DNA of 64,000 bases from RBG-16-66-20 sp040752005 (GCA_040752005.1 JBFMFX010000016.1:28311-92310), one strand, 5' to 3'. Shown: positions 15,292 through 23,818, numbered from the stretch's first letter. Program-made: numbers and translations. The notes: generated by a model from the sequence alone, not told the origin.

Positions 15292-17118
15292 TCAGCCGGT
15301 TGCCGACGGATCACCCACCGGCGGCGCCGCCCGCAGCACTTCGTCCATCGTGGTCACGCCCGCGGCGACCTTCATCGCGCCGCTGATGCGAAGCGGTTTC
15401 ATGCCTTCCTGGTATGCGCGTTCGCGGATGCGCGCGAGGTCGGCGCCGGCGCTCACCACCTCGCGGATGCCGGGCGAACAGACCAGCGTCTCGTAGATGC
15501 CGACGCGGCCGAGGAAGCCGGTCATGCGGCACTCCAGGCAGCCGACCGCCTTGTACACCGCCGCCGGACGGTTCGCCTTCCACGGCGCGACCAGCGCGTC
15601 CCACTTCGCCACATCCTCGCCGCGATGCAGCTCGACCTTCTGCTTGCAGTGCGGACAGAGCGTGCGCACCAGCCGCTGCGCCATCACGCCGTTCAGCGTC
15701 GCGTTGACGAGATACGGCGCGATGCCCAGCTCCAGCAGTCGCGTGATCGCGCTCGGCGCGTCGTTGGTGTGCAGGGTCGAGAGCACCAGATGCCCGGTGA
15801 GCGCCGCCTGCACCGCCATCTCGGCGGTTTCCAGATCGCGGATCTCGCCCACCATGATGATGTCGGGGTCCTGCCGCATCAGCGCGCGCAGGCCCTCGGC
15901 GAAGCCGAGGTCTATCGCCGGCTGCACCTGCATCTGGTTGAACGAGGGCTCGACCATCTCGATCGGATCCTCGACGGTGCAGACGTTGACCTCCGGCGTG
16001 GCGAGCACCTTCAGCGTCGAGTACAGGGTGGTGGTCTTGCCCGAACCGGTCGGGCCGGTGACGAGCACGATCCCGTTCGGGCGTTCGGTCATCTCCTTCC
16101 AGCGCCGCCGGTCGTCCTCGGAGAAGCCCAGTTCGGAGAAATCGCGCACCAGCACGTCGGGATCGAAGATGCGCATCACCAGCTTCTCGCCGAAGGCGGT
16201 TGGCAGCGTCGAGAGGCGCAGCTCGACCTCCTGGCCGTCGAGGGTGCGCGTCTTGATGCGCCCGTCCTGCGGGCGGCGCTTTTCCACCACGTCCATGCGG
16301 CCGAGGATCTTGATGCGGCTGGTCATCGCCGCGAGCACCGCCGCCGGGATCTGGTACACCTGATGCAGCACCCCGTCTATGCGGAAGCGCACCAGCCCCA
16401 CCTCGCGCCGGGGCTCGATGTGGATGTCGCTTGCGCGCTGCTCGAAGGCGTAGGTCCACAGCCAGTCTACGATGCGCACCACGTGCGCATCGTTCGCGTC
16501 GAGCTGCTTGTTGGCCGCCCCCAGCTCCACCAGCTGCTCGAAGTTGGACAGGCCCGAGACGCCGGTCTGCCCCCGGTTCGCCCCCTTCACCGACTTGGCG
16601 AGGTTGTAGAACTCGACCTGATAACGCTCGATGTCGGCCGGGTTGGCGATCACCCGCCGGATGTCGAGCTTGAGGATCGCGGCGAGCTCGCGCTCCCATT
16701 CGCGCACGAAGGGCTCGGCGGTGGCGATCGTCGCCTCCTTCTGGGTCACCGCCACCGGCAGGATGCGAAAGCGCGTGGCATAGGCTGAGGACATCACCTC
16801 GGTGACGGCGGCGAGGTTCACCTTGAGCGGGTCAATGTGCAGGTATTCCATGCCGACGCGCTTCGCCAGCCATTCGGTGAGCGGTTCGAGCGCGAGCGGC
16901 CGGTGCGGCGGCTGCGGGCTCTTCCATTTCTGGTCGGCGATGATCTGCAGCGGATGCAGGCTCCCCCGGTAGTAGCGGCGCTCCTTCTTGAGCTGCTCGG
17001 CGGCGGCGGGCTCGACCAGTCCGTCGGCGACCAGCCAGTCAAGCACCTCGGCGAGGGTCAGGCGCCGATCGCCGCTCTTCGCGGCGGCGGCGCTTTTCGG
17101 GGGCTCTACGGCGGCCAT
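15292..17118 (-). CDS. GspE/PilB-type secretion or pilus assembly ATPase
   Basis: A 608-residue type II secretion/type IV pilus ATPase. The N-terminal domain (1-170) is an N1/N2-like region without a clear RLGxxL MshEN motif. The catalytic core has Walker A GPTGSGKTTT near 356, the Asp box around EDPIEMVEPSFNQMQVQ, Walker B IIMVGEIRDLETAEMA and the His box TGHLVLSTLHTND. Cysteines for a zinc finger, CPHC near 489 and CLEC near 529, are present as in GspE/PilB. It would power polymerisation of pilin-like filaments at the inner membrane. No pilC, pilD or pilin genes are nearby, so it is an orphan ATPase in this window. The gene downstream makes a c-di-GMP protein in the same transcript. It diverges from the UMF1 transporter. 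Confidence 0.9.
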   Translation of the reverse strand: MAAVEPPKSAAAAKSGDRRLTLAEVLDWLVADGLVEPAAAEQLKKERRYYRGSLHPLQIIADQKWKSPQPPHRPLALEPLTEWLAKRVGMEYLHIDPLKVNLAAVTEVMSSAYATRFRILPVAVTQKEATIATAEPFVREWERELAAILKLDIRRVIANPADIERYQVEFYNLAKSVKGANRGQTGVSGLSNFEQLVELGAANKQLDANDAHVVRIVDWLWTYAFEQRASDIHIEPRREVGLVRFRIDGVLHQVYQIPAAVLAAMTSRIKILGRMDVVEKRRPQDGRIKTRTLDGQEVELRLSTLPTAFGEKLVMRIFDPDVLVRDFSELGFSEDDRRRWKEMTERPNGIVLVTGPTGSGKTTTLYSTLKVLATPEVNVCTVEDPIEMVEPSFNQMQVQPAIDLGFAEGLRALMRQDPDIIMVGEIRDLETAEMAVQAALTGHLVLSTLHTNDAPSAITRLLELGIAPYLVNATLNGVMAQRLVRTLCPHCKQKVELHRGEDVAKWDALVAPWKANRPAAVYKAVGCLECRMTGFLGRVGIYETLVCSPGIREVVSAGADLARIRERAYQEGMKPLRISGAMKVAAGVTTMDEVLRAAPPVGDPSATG

Positions 17119-17142
17119 GGCGGTGAAGGATTATGCCCCCGC

Positions 17143-17148
17143 TACAAT
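17143..17148 (+). promoter_or_regulatory. Candidate -10 element for the UMF1 transporter gene
   Basis: TACAAT lies 30 bp before GTG 17178 in the divergent gap with the secretion ATPase. No clear -35 is visible 16-18 bp upstream. Its position argues that the earlier ATG at 17133 is not the translation start, because that codon would be upstream of the transcript. Low to moderate confidence. Confidence 0.35.
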
Positions 17149-17177
17149 GCACGCGCACCCGCCCGTTCCTGCCGCCC

Positions 17178-18458
17178 GTGACCGCTCCCGCCGCCCGCTA
17201 CCTCGCCACCGATGTCACGCTGCGCGAGGTCTGGGCGTGGACGATGTACGACTTCGCCAACTCCGGGTACACGACGGTGGTGATCACCGCGGTGTTCAAC
17301 GCCTACTTCGTCTCGGTCGTCGCGCAAAACGCGCCATGGGCGACTTTCGCCTGGACGGCGGCACTGTCGGTTTCGTACCTCGCGATCCTCGCCGCCGGGC
17401 CGGTGGTCGGCGCCTGGGCCGACGAGCACGCGGCGAAGAAGCGCCTCCTTGCCTGGAGCACCGCCGGATGCGTGCTCTTCACCGCGGCGCTCGCCTTTGC
17501 CTCGCCCGGGGCGGTCGCGCTCGCGATCGCGCTCGTCATCCTGTCCAACTTCTTCTTCGGCATCGGCGAGAACCTGATCGCGGCGTTCCTGCCGGAACTG
17601 GCCGATTCGAAGGCGCTGGGCCGGGTCTCGGGCTGGGGATGGGCATTCGGCTACGTCGGCGGACTCGTCTCGCTCGCGATCGCGCTCGCCTACATCACCT
17701 GGGCGAGCGGCCGCGGCCAGGGCGCAGCCGAGTTCGTGCCGGTCGTCATGGCCCTCACCGCGGCGCTGTTCGCTCTCGCCTCGGCGCCGACGTTCCTGTT
17801 CCTCAGGGAACGCGCCGCGCCGCAGCCCGCCTCCGACGGCGCCTGGGCGCGCGTCATGCAGACCGTGCGCGAGGCCGGGCGCTACCGCGACCTGCGGCAG
17901 TTCCTCGTCTGCATCCTCTTCTACCAGGCCGGGATCACCGCGGTGATCTCGCTGGCGGCGATTTACGCCGAGCAGGCGATGAGGTTCACCACGCAGCAGA
18001 CGATCGTGCTGATCCTCGTCGTCAACGTCACCGCGGCGCTGGGCGCCTTCGGCTTCGGCCATCTTCAGGATGCGATCGGCCACGTGCGCGCGATGCGCCT
18101 GGTGCTCGCCGGCTGGATCGCGATGATCGCGATCGCGTGGGCGGCGGACGACGTGCCCACCTTCTGGGTCGCGGCCAATCTCGCCGGCCTGTGCATGGGC
18201 GCGGCGCAGGCGGCCGGCCGGGCGATCGTGGGCTATCTCTCGCCGCCTTCGCGCCTTGCCGAGTTCTTCGGCCTGTGGGGCCTCGCGGTGAAGGCCGCCT
18301 CGATCTTCGGCCCGATCACCTACGGTGTCGCCACACTCGTCTTCCCCGGCGATCACCGTACCGGCATTCTCGCCGTGGGTGTGTATTTCGTAATCGGCAT
18401 CGCGCTCCTCGCCGGGCTGGACGTCGAGCGCGGCCGCAAGGTGGCGCTCGCCACCTGA
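17178..18458 (+). CDS. UMF1-family MFS transporter (Atg22-like)
   Basis: A 426-residue inner-membrane protein with about 11-12 helices. The opening REVWAWTMYDFANSGYTTVV is the hallmark of the UMF1/Atg22 branch of the major facilitator superfamily, and SGWGWAFGYVGGLVSLAIALA is the second conserved block. Atg22 exports amino acids from the yeast vacuole; bacterial UMF1 substrates are not established. GTG 17178 is chosen over ATG 17133 because it gives the family-typical N-terminus (TAPAARYLATDVTLREV) and because a candidate -10 lies between them; starting at 17133 would add 15 residues. The gene is followed by the second copy of the GGGTCAGACCC palindrome and a peroxiredoxin gene. Confidence 0.88.
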   Translation: MTAPAARYLATDVTLREVWAWTMYDFANSGYTTVVITAVFNAYFVSVVAQNAPWATFAWTAALSVSYLAILAAGPVVGAWADEHAAKKRLLAWSTAGCVLFTAALAFASPGAVALAIALVILSNFFFGIGENLIAAFLPELADSKALGRVSGWGWAFGYVGGLVSLAIALAYITWASGRGQGAAEFVPVVMALTAALFALASAPTFLFLRERAAPQPASDGAWARVMQTVREAGRYRDLRQFLVCILFYQAGITAVISLAAIYAEQAMRFTTQQTIVLILVVNVTAALGAFGFGHLQDAIGHVRAMRLVLAGWIAMIAIAWAADDVPTFWVAANLAGLCMGAAQAAGRAIVGYLSPPSRLAEFFGLWGLAVKAASIFGPITYGVATLVFPGDHRTGILAVGVYFVIGIALLAGLDVERGRKVALAT

Positions 18459-18462
18459 CAAG

Positions 18463-18492
18463 ATCAGGGTCAGACCCGGGTCTGACCCTGAT
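18463..18492. repeat. 30-bp perfect palindrome, copy 2 of the GGGTCAGACCC element
   Basis: This copy has the same 22-bp core as 4259-4280 (core at 18467-18488) and extends by ATCA on the left and TGAT on the right, giving a 30-bp perfect inverted repeat. It begins 5 bp after the transporter stop codon. The right half also supplies CTGACC at 18482-18487, which is correctly spaced to serve as the -35 box of the peroxiredoxin gene. Confidence 0.85.
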
Positions 18493-18510
18493 TTTGGACT
18501 GCGCTATCAT
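18482..18510 (+). promoter_or_regulatory. Candidate sigma-70 promoter of the peroxiredoxin gene
   Basis: CTGACC (18482-18487, 4 of 6 matches to TTGACA) and TATCAT (18505-18510, 5 of 6 to TATAAT) are separated by 17 bp. The -35 hexamer lies inside the palindrome, so a protein or structure on the palindrome would affect this promoter. The predicted start point is near 18517, and the leader holds TACGGAGAAAC just before the ATG. Promoter activity is inferred from spacing only. Confidence 0.5.
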
Positions 18511-18546
18511 CTGCCCCCGCGAGAAAACCCAGTACGGAGAAACCTC

Positions 18547-19053
18547 ATGACAATCAAGGTCGGCGACCGATTGCCCGACGGCGTGCTCACCGAATCCACC
18601 GAGTTCGACTCCGCCACTCAGTGCGCGATGCCGCCGAAGGACGTGAGGGTGTCGGAGGCGGTAAAGGGAAAGAAAATCGTGATCTTCGGCCTGCCCGGGG
18701 CCTACACCCCGACGTGCTCGGCGAAGCATGTGCCGTCCTACCGCGACAACTTCGACAAGTTCAAGGCGAAGGGCGTGGACGAGATTTGGTGCGTGGCGGT
18801 GAACGACGGCTTCGTCATGGCGCACTGGGGCCGCGACGAAAAGGCGCTCGGCAAGATCCGCTTCCTCGGCGACGGCAGCGGCGCCTGGACCCGGGCGCTC
18901 GGACTGGAGCTCGACCTCAGCGCGCGCGGCATGGGGCTTCGCATGCAGCGGTTCTCGATGCTGGTCGAGGACGGGGTGGTGAAGAAGCTCAACATCGAGG
19001 CGCCGGGCAAGTTCGAGGTCTCGGGCGGCGAGACAATGCTCGCGCAGCTCTGA
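18547..19053 (+). CDS. Peroxiredoxin, Prx5/atypical 2-Cys family
   Basis: A 168-residue thiol peroxidase. The peroxidatic cysteine is Cys57 in PGAYTPTCS, the Prx5-type active-site loop, and HWGRDEKALGKIRFLGDGSG and RMQRFSMLVEDGVVKKLNIE follow in the family order. Another cysteine (Cys26) could act as a partner, and Cys82 lies in IWCVAVND. It reduces hydrogen and organic peroxides in the cytoplasm, with glutathione or thioredoxin as the probable reductant; no fused glutaredoxin domain is present. GGAGA precedes the ATG. It is transcribed away from the palindrome and appears to be a single-gene unit. Confidence 0.94.
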   Translation: MTIKVGDRLPDGVLTESTEFDSATQCAMPPKDVRVSEAVKGKKIVIFGLPGAYTPTCSAKHVPSYRDNFDKFKAKGVDEIWCVAVNDGFVMAHWGRDEKALGKIRFLGDGSGAWTRALGLELDLSARGMGLRMQRFSMLVEDGVVKKLNIEAPGKFEVSGGETMLAQL

Positions 19054-19065
19054 GCGATACAACTC

Positions 19066-19080
19066 GTTACACAGCGTTAC
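19066..19080. promoter_or_regulatory. GTTAC direct repeat with 10-bp period (possible OmpR-family operator)
   Basis: GTTAC occurs at 19066-19070 and 19076-19080, exactly one helical turn apart; read on the other strand it is GTAAC-N5-GTAAC, close to the GTAAA-N5-GTAAA pattern of CpxR-type response regulators. It lies 75 bp before the start of the Cys/His-rich periplasmic protein. The pattern is seen directly; regulator binding is inference. Confidence 0.4.
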
Positions 19081-19154
19081 CGCGGTGGCGGGCGCGGATC
19101 GCTAGCGTGCGTGCCTGAACGGATTTCCCGTTTCACGCAAGGAGCATGCACACG

Positions 19155-19526
19155 ATGAATCGAACCCTTTTCCTGGTCGTTACGGCGCTGATCGTCGCCC
19201 CCGCTGCCGCCCTCGCCCAGCCGCCCGCCGGCGCCGAAGGCAAGGGCGCGGACCGCCGCCATGAGATGCGCGAGCGCATGAAGGCGGCGCACGAAGCCTG
19301 CAAGGACGCCTCCGACCGCCGCGCCTGCCTGCACGAGAAGATGTGCGAGACGGCCGCCGACCCGGCCAAGTGCCGCGCCGAGACCGCCGAACGCCACAAG
19401 CGGTTGATCGCCCGCATGGAAGAGCGCCAGGCGATGCACGAGGCCTGCTCCGGTAAGCGCGGCGAGGAGCTGATGAAGTGCCTCGCCGAGCAGCGCCGGT
19501 CTCACCACAGGGAGCACCGCAAATAG
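19155..19526 (+). CDS. Small secreted Cys/His/Glu-rich protein of unknown function
   Basis: A 123-residue protein from ATG 19155, chosen because AAGGAG at 19139-19144 is 10 nt upstream; ATG 19146 is only 1 nt from it. A Sec signal peptide (NRTLFLVVTALIVAPAAALAQ) predicts a periplasmic mature protein of about 100 residues. The mature part is highly charged and helical, with six cysteines in a repeating layout (HEACKD, RRACLH, KMCET, AKCRA, HEACSG, MKCLA) and many His and Met residues, which suggests disulfides or metal binding. I do not recognise a named family. General resemblance to CpxP/Spy-like envelope stress proteins is only in size, location and composition. The gene overlaps the azlC start by about 49 bp. 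Confidence 0.75.
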   Translation: MNRTLFLVVTALIVAPAAALAQPPAGAEGKGADRRHEMRERMKAAHEACKDASDRRACLHEKMCETAADPAKCRAETAERHKRLIARMEERQAMHEACSGKRGEELMKCLAEQRRSHHREHRK

Positions 19527-20221
19527 CGCCCGTCCACCCCGAGTTCCTGGCGGGCGCGCGGACAAGCCTGCCGCTGCTTCTCGGGGTGGCGCCCTTCGGC
19601 CTGGTCACCGGTGTCGCCATGGCGGCGGCGGGCGTGCCCGCCGCCGCCGCCATCGCGATGTCGGTGCTCGTCTTCGCCGGCGCCTCGATGCTCGCGGCGA
19701 CGCAGCTTCTTGCCGCGCAGGCGCCGGTGGCGGTGATCGTCGCGACCGCCTGCGTCATCAACCTGCGCTTCATGATGTACAGCGCCTCGATGCGCCTCTA
19801 TCTGAACGACCTGCCGCTCGCGCAGCGGCTGCTGGTCGCGCTTCTGCTCGCCGACAATCCCTACGCGGTGAGCGCGAGCCGCTTCGCGCAGCATCCGAAG
19901 ATGCGCGGCAAGCTCGCCTATTACCTCGGCCTCTCGGTGCCGGTGTGGCTCGTCTGGCAGCTCGCCGTCGCCGCCGGCGTGCTGGCCGGCGCGCAGTTGC
20001 CCGCGGCATGGAAGCTGGAGTTCGCCGCGCCGCTCGCGTTCATCGCGATCTCGGTCCCGTTCCTGCACGGCCGCGCGATGCTCGCTGCGGCGCTCGCCGC
20101 CGGCCTGGTCGCGGCGCTCGCGCACGGCCTGCCGCTGCGCCTCGGTCTGGTCACGGCGGCGATCGCCGGAATCGCCGCTGGCCTCGTCGCCGAGTCGCTT
20201 TCGCAGGGGCGCCCCGCATGA
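19478..20221 (+). CDS. azlC: AzlC-family branched-chain amino acid exporter subunit
   Basis: A protein of up to 247 residues with about 6-7 membrane segments. Family motifs are GVAPFGLVTGVAM near the N-terminus, NLRFMMYSASM in the first half and LLADNPYAV in the middle. AzlC with AzlD forms a two-part exporter (LIV-E type) for branched-chain amino acids and analogues. The start is uncertain: GTG 19478 lies inside the preceding gene and adds about 20 residues before the conserved region, but no closer ATG, GTG or TTG fits. The stop overlaps azlD by 4 bp (ATGA). Confidence 0.88.
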   Translation: MPRRAAPVSPQGAPQIAPVHPEFLAGARTSLPLLLGVAPFGLVTGVAMAAAGVPAAAAIAMSVLVFAGASMLAATQLLAAQAPVAVIVATACVINLRFMMYSASMRLYLNDLPLAQRLLVALLLADNPYAVSASRFAQHPKMRGKLAYYLGLSVPVWLVWQLAVAAGVLAGAQLPAAWKLEFAAPLAFIAISVPFLHGRAMLAAALAAGLVAALAHGLPLRLGLVTAAIAGIAAGLVAESLSQGRPA

Positions 20222-20565
20222 GCGGCGCCGGCATCTCCGCGCTCACCCTGTGGGCCGCGATCCTCGGCATGGCCGCCGTCACCCAGGCGCTGCGTGCCTC
20301 GTTTCTCGTGCTGCCCGCCGGCCTTCGCCTGCCGGAACCGCTGCGCCGCGCACTGCGCTACGTGCCGGCGGCCGTGCTCACCGCGATCTGGGCGCCGGAA
20401 CTCCTGCTCTCGAAGGGCAGTCTTTATTTGACGTTCGAGAACGCGCGTCTGCTCGCCGGCGTCGCGGCGATCGCCGTCGCCTGGCGCCTGCGGCTTACCT
20501 TCGTCACCATCGTCTCAGGGCTCACTGCACTGCATCTCGCCGAATGGCTGCTCGCCCGAACTTGA
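20218..20565 (+). CDS. azlD: AzlD-family branched-chain amino acid exporter subunit
   Basis: A 115-residue hydrophobic protein with four membrane helices, the normal AzlD size. Typical features are the early AAVTQALRASFLVLP, LRRALRYVPAAVLTAI and the final LTALHLAEWLL. ATG 20218 overlaps the azlC stop, so the two subunits are translated together. Its 3' end overlaps the M16 peptidase start by 22 bp, so the peptidase is probably on the same transcript. Confidence 0.9.
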   Translation: MSGAGISALTLWAAILGMAAVTQALRASFLVLPAGLRLPEPLRRALRYVPAAVLTAIWAPELLLSKGSLYLTFENARLLAGVAAIAVAWRLRLTFVTIVSGLTALHLAEWLLART

Positions 20566-23273
20566 CGCGCTTCCTGCTCTGGCTCGCCGCAGCGCTCGCG
20601 CCGCTTGCCGTCGCCGCGGCCGGGCTGCCGCAGAAAGTCGTCTCGGTCGAGGGCGTCACCGAGTACCGGGTCGAGAACGGTTTGCGCGTGCTGACGGTTC
20701 CCGACCCGGCGGCGAGCACCGTTACGGTGCACATCACCTATCTCGTCGGCTCGCGTCACGAGGGCTACGGCGAGAAAGGAATGGCCCACCTGCTCGAACA
20801 CCTGCTCTTCAAGGGTTCCAGGAACCATCCTGACATCAAGCCGGCGCTGGTCGCGCGCGGGGCGCGCTACAACGGCACCACCTCGAACGACCGCACGACG
20901 TATTTCGAGACGCTGCCAGCGAGCGAGGAGAACCTCGACTGGGCGCTCGGCATGGAAGCCGACCGCATGGTGAACGCGCTGCTGAGGGAGGAGGATCTCG
21001 CGGCCGAGATGACCGTGGTGCGCAACGAGTTCGAGATGGGCGAGAACAGCCCGCAGGCGGTGCTGCTGCAGCGCATGCAGCGGCTCGCGTTCGCCGTGCA
21101 CAACTACGGCCACCCGGTGATCGGCCATCGCTCCGACATCGAGTCGGTGCCGATCGAGCGTCTGCGCGCCTTCTATCGCACCTGGTACCAGCCGGACAAT
21201 GCGCTGCTCATCATCGGTGGGCGCTTCGACGAGCGGCGCGCGCTGGAGCTGGTCGCGCGGCACTTCGGCCGGATCCCGCGTCCCGAGCGGGAGCTGCCGC
21301 GCCTGTACAGCGTCGAGCCGGTGCAGGACGGCGAGCGCGAGGTGACGCTGCGCCGCGCGGGCGACGTGCCGCTCGTCGCCGCGATGTACCGCATCCCGGC
21401 GGCGGCGCATTCCGACTACGCGGCGGTGGACGTGCTGGTGCAGGTGCTCGGGGCACCGGCCACGGGGCGGCTGCACCGCGCTCTGGTGCAGAAGGGGCTT
21501 GCTTCTTCCGCGTGGGGCTACGAGCGCATGATGCATGACCCCGGCATCGCGCTGTTCGGCGCGACGCTTGCGCGCGAGGCGCCGGTTGCGCCCGCGCGCG
21601 AGGCGCTGCTCGCCACGATCGAGGGTACCGCGGCCGAACCGATCCGCGACGACGAGGTCGAGCGCGCGCGCGCAAGCCTGCTCGCCTCGATCGAGAAGGT
21701 CCTGCTCGACAGCGCCTCGCTCGTGCGCTGGCTCGCCGAGTTCCATGCCGTGGGCGACTGGCGGCTGCTCTACCTGTACCGCGACCGCCTGAAGGCGGTG
21801 ACCACCGCCGACGTGCGCCGCGTCGCCGCGGCGTACTTCAAGGCGGCCAACCGGGTGGTCGGCACCTTCGTACCGACCGCGCAACCCGACCGCGCCGAGA
21901 TCCCGCCGCGCCCGGATCCGGAGCCGATGCTCGCCGGCTACCGCGGCGCCGGAGCCGTGGACGAGGGCGAGGCGTTCGACCCGACGCCGGAGAACATCGA
22001 GCGGCGCGTGATCCGCCGCACCCTCGCCAACGGCATCCGCGCGGCGCTGCTGCCCAAGAAAACGCGCGGCGGCGCCGTGGTGGCGCAGCTCAACCTCAAC
22101 TGGGGAGACGAGGCGAGCACGATGAACCGCAGCGCCGCCTGCACGCTCGCGAGCGGCATGCTCTCGCGCGGCACGGCGAAGCGCACGCGGGCCGAGCTGC
22201 GCGAGGAGATGGACCGGCTGCGAGCGACGATCTCGGTCGGCATGGACGGCGCCACGGTGCAAGTGCGCCGCGCGCAACTGGAGCCGGCGCTGCGCCTTGC
22301 GGCGGAGATGCTGCGCGAGCCGCGCTTCGACCCGGCCGAGTTCGAGGAGCTGCGGCGCGCGGCGATCACCGGCGCGGAATCGAGCCGCGGCGATCCCTCG
22401 GCGCGCGCCGCCGAGCGCCTCGCTCGCCACCTCGGCCCGTACCCGCGCGGCCACTGGCTGTACACGCCGACGGTCGAGGAACGGATCGAGGAGCTGAACA
22501 AGACGACGCTGGAGGACGCGCGGCGCTGCTATCGGGAACTCGTCGGCGCGAGCGGCGCGCAGTTCGCCGCGGTCGGCGACTTCGACCCCGACGCGCTCGC
22601 GGCGCTGGTCGAGGAGCTGTTCGGCGACTGGAAGACCCCGCACCCGTACCGCCGCATTCCGGCGCGCTACTTCGATCGCCCGCCGCTCACCGAGCGCATC
22701 GCGACGCCGGACAAGGCGAACGCGGTGCTGCGCGCCGGGTTGAACCTGAAGCTGCGCGACGACCATCCGGACTACCCGGCACTGCTTGTCGGCAACTGGC
22801 TGCTCGGCGGCAGCTCCGGCGCTCGGCTGCCGGTCCGGGTGCGCGAGAAGGAAGGCCTTTCCTACAGCACCTACAGTTTTCTCACCGCCGGTCAGCTCGA
22901 TGAGGCGGGCGTGTTCGGCATCGCGGCGATCTACGCGCCGCAGAACCGCGAGCGCGTCGAGCGCGCGCTGCGCGAGGAACTGGAGCGCGCGCTCGCGGAC
23001 GGCTTCAGCGAGGCCGAGGTCGAGGCCGCGAAGAAGGGGCTGCTCGAGGCGCGCCGCGTCGCGCGCGCGCAGGACAGCTCGCTCGCCGCGCGGCTGGCGA
23101 ACTATCTCTTTCTCGGTCGCACCTTCGACTGGGACGCGGCACTGGAGCGGCGCATCGCCGCCCTCACGCCCGAGCAGGTGCGCGCGGCGCTCGCGCGTCA
23201 CGTGGACCCGAAGCGGTTGTCGGTGCTCGCCGCCGGCGACTTCCGCGACGCGCCGCCGGGACCGCCACGCTAG
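20544..23273 (+). CDS. M16 family zinc metallopeptidase, two-domain periplasmic (PqqL-like)
   Basis: A 909-residue protein from ATG 20544 (TTG 20562 is an alternative) with a signal peptide ending near VAAAG. The inverted zinc motif HxxEH is HLLEH at 82-86, and the downstream EADRMVNALLREEDLAAEMTVV region provides the third ligand. The second half (about 480-900) is the inactive M16 partner domain, including RLPVRVREKEGLSYSTYSF. Such peptidases degrade or process peptides in the periplasm. No pqq genes are nearby, so a role in cofactor synthesis is not supported. The stop shares the palindrome CTAG with the convergent greB stop (23270-23273). Confidence 0.92.
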   Translation: MAARPNLTRFLLWLAAALAPLAVAAAGLPQKVVSVEGVTEYRVENGLRVLTVPDPAASTVTVHITYLVGSRHEGYGEKGMAHLLEHLLFKGSRNHPDIKPALVARGARYNGTTSNDRTTYFETLPASEENLDWALGMEADRMVNALLREEDLAAEMTVVRNEFEMGENSPQAVLLQRMQRLAFAVHNYGHPVIGHRSDIESVPIERLRAFYRTWYQPDNALLIIGGRFDERRALELVARHFGRIPRPERELPRLYSVEPVQDGEREVTLRRAGDVPLVAAMYRIPAAAHSDYAAVDVLVQVLGAPATGRLHRALVQKGLASSAWGYERMMHDPGIALFGATLAREAPVAPAREALLATIEGTAAEPIRDDEVERARASLLASIEKVLLDSASLVRWLAEFHAVGDWRLLYLYRDRLKAVTTADVRRVAAAYFKAANRVVGTFVPTAQPDRAEIPPRPDPEPMLAGYRGAGAVDEGEAFDPTPENIERRVIRRTLANGIRAALLPKKTRGGAVVAQLNLNWGDEASTMNRSAACTLASGMLSRGTAKRTRAELREEMDRLRATISVGMDGATVQVRRAQLEPALRLAAEMLREPRFDPAEFEELRRAAITGAESSRGDPSARAAERLARHLGPYPRGHWLYTPTVEERIEELNKTTLEDARRCYRELVGASGAQFAAVGDFDPDALAALVEELFGDWKTPHPYRRIPARYFDRPPLTERIATPDKANAVLRAGLNLKLRDDHPDYPALLVGNWLLGGSSGARLPVRVREKEGLSYSTYSFLTAGQLDEAGVFGIAAIYAPQNRERVERALREELERALADGFSEAEVEAAKKGLLEARRVARAQDSSLAARLANYLFLGRTFDWDAALERRIAALTPEQVRAALARHVDPKRLSVLAAGDFRDAPPGPPR

Positions 23274-23818
23274 TCTATCGGGTCGTAGCGGACTTCGAGG
23301 ATTTCCAGCTCCTCGTCGCCCCCGGGGCTCCGGAGCGTCACGGTGTCGCCTGCGCGCGCCCTGAGCAGTGTGCGCGCGATCGGCGAGCGCCACGACACGC
23401 GGCCCCTCGCCGGGTCCACCTCGTCGGCACCGACGATGGTCACGGTGCGCTCTTCGCCGCGCGCCGAACGCACGGTGACGGTGGCGCCGAAGAACACCTG
23501 GTCGGTGTCACGCCCGGCCGAGTGCACCACCTCGGCGCTCTCCAGGCGCTTGATGAGAAAGCGCACGCGCCGGTCAATCTCACGCAGCCGTTTCTTGCCG
23601 TAGATGTAGTCGCCGTTTTCCGAGCGGTCGCCGTTCGACGCCGCCCAGGCGACCGTTCGCACCACCTCCGGGCGCTCGATCTCGACGAGCTGGCGCAGCT
23701 CGGCCTTCATCCGGGCGAAACCGGCCGGTGTGATGTAGTTGCGCTCGGCCTGCGCGGCTTCGGCCTGCGGCGCCTCTTCGTCGAGATCCTCTCTTTCGCG
23801 TACAAACGCCTTGGACAT
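23270..23818 (-). CDS. greB: Transcription elongation factor GreB
   Basis: A 182-residue Gre factor. The N-terminal coiled coil carries the acidic tip in the sequence SNGDRSENGDYIYGKKRL, where the GDRSENGDY spacing and the following YGKKRLREIDRR identify GreB rather than GreA. The C-terminal FKBP-like domain (about 105-180) is complete. GreB stimulates the RNA cleavage activity of backtracked RNA polymerase. A 25-residue acidic N-terminal extension (EREDLDEEAPQAEAAQAER) precedes the conserved start. GreA is encoded at 58120-58593, so both factors exist. The gene converges on the M16 peptidase with overlapping stop codons. Confidence 0.95.
   Translation of the reverse strand: MSKAFVREREDLDEEAPQAEAAQAERNYITPAGFARMKAELRQLVEIERPEVVRTVAWAASNGDRSENGDYIYGKKRLREIDRRVRFLIKRLESAEVVHSAGRDTDQVFFGATVTVRSARGEERTVTIVGADEVDPARGRVSWRSPIARTLLRARAGDTVTLRSPGGDEELEILEVRYDPID

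Noticed and set aside
17133..17177. N-terminal extension of the UMF1 transporter from ATG 17133
   Set aside because: The extra 15 residues are unlike the family start and the codon lies upstream of the candidate -10 element.
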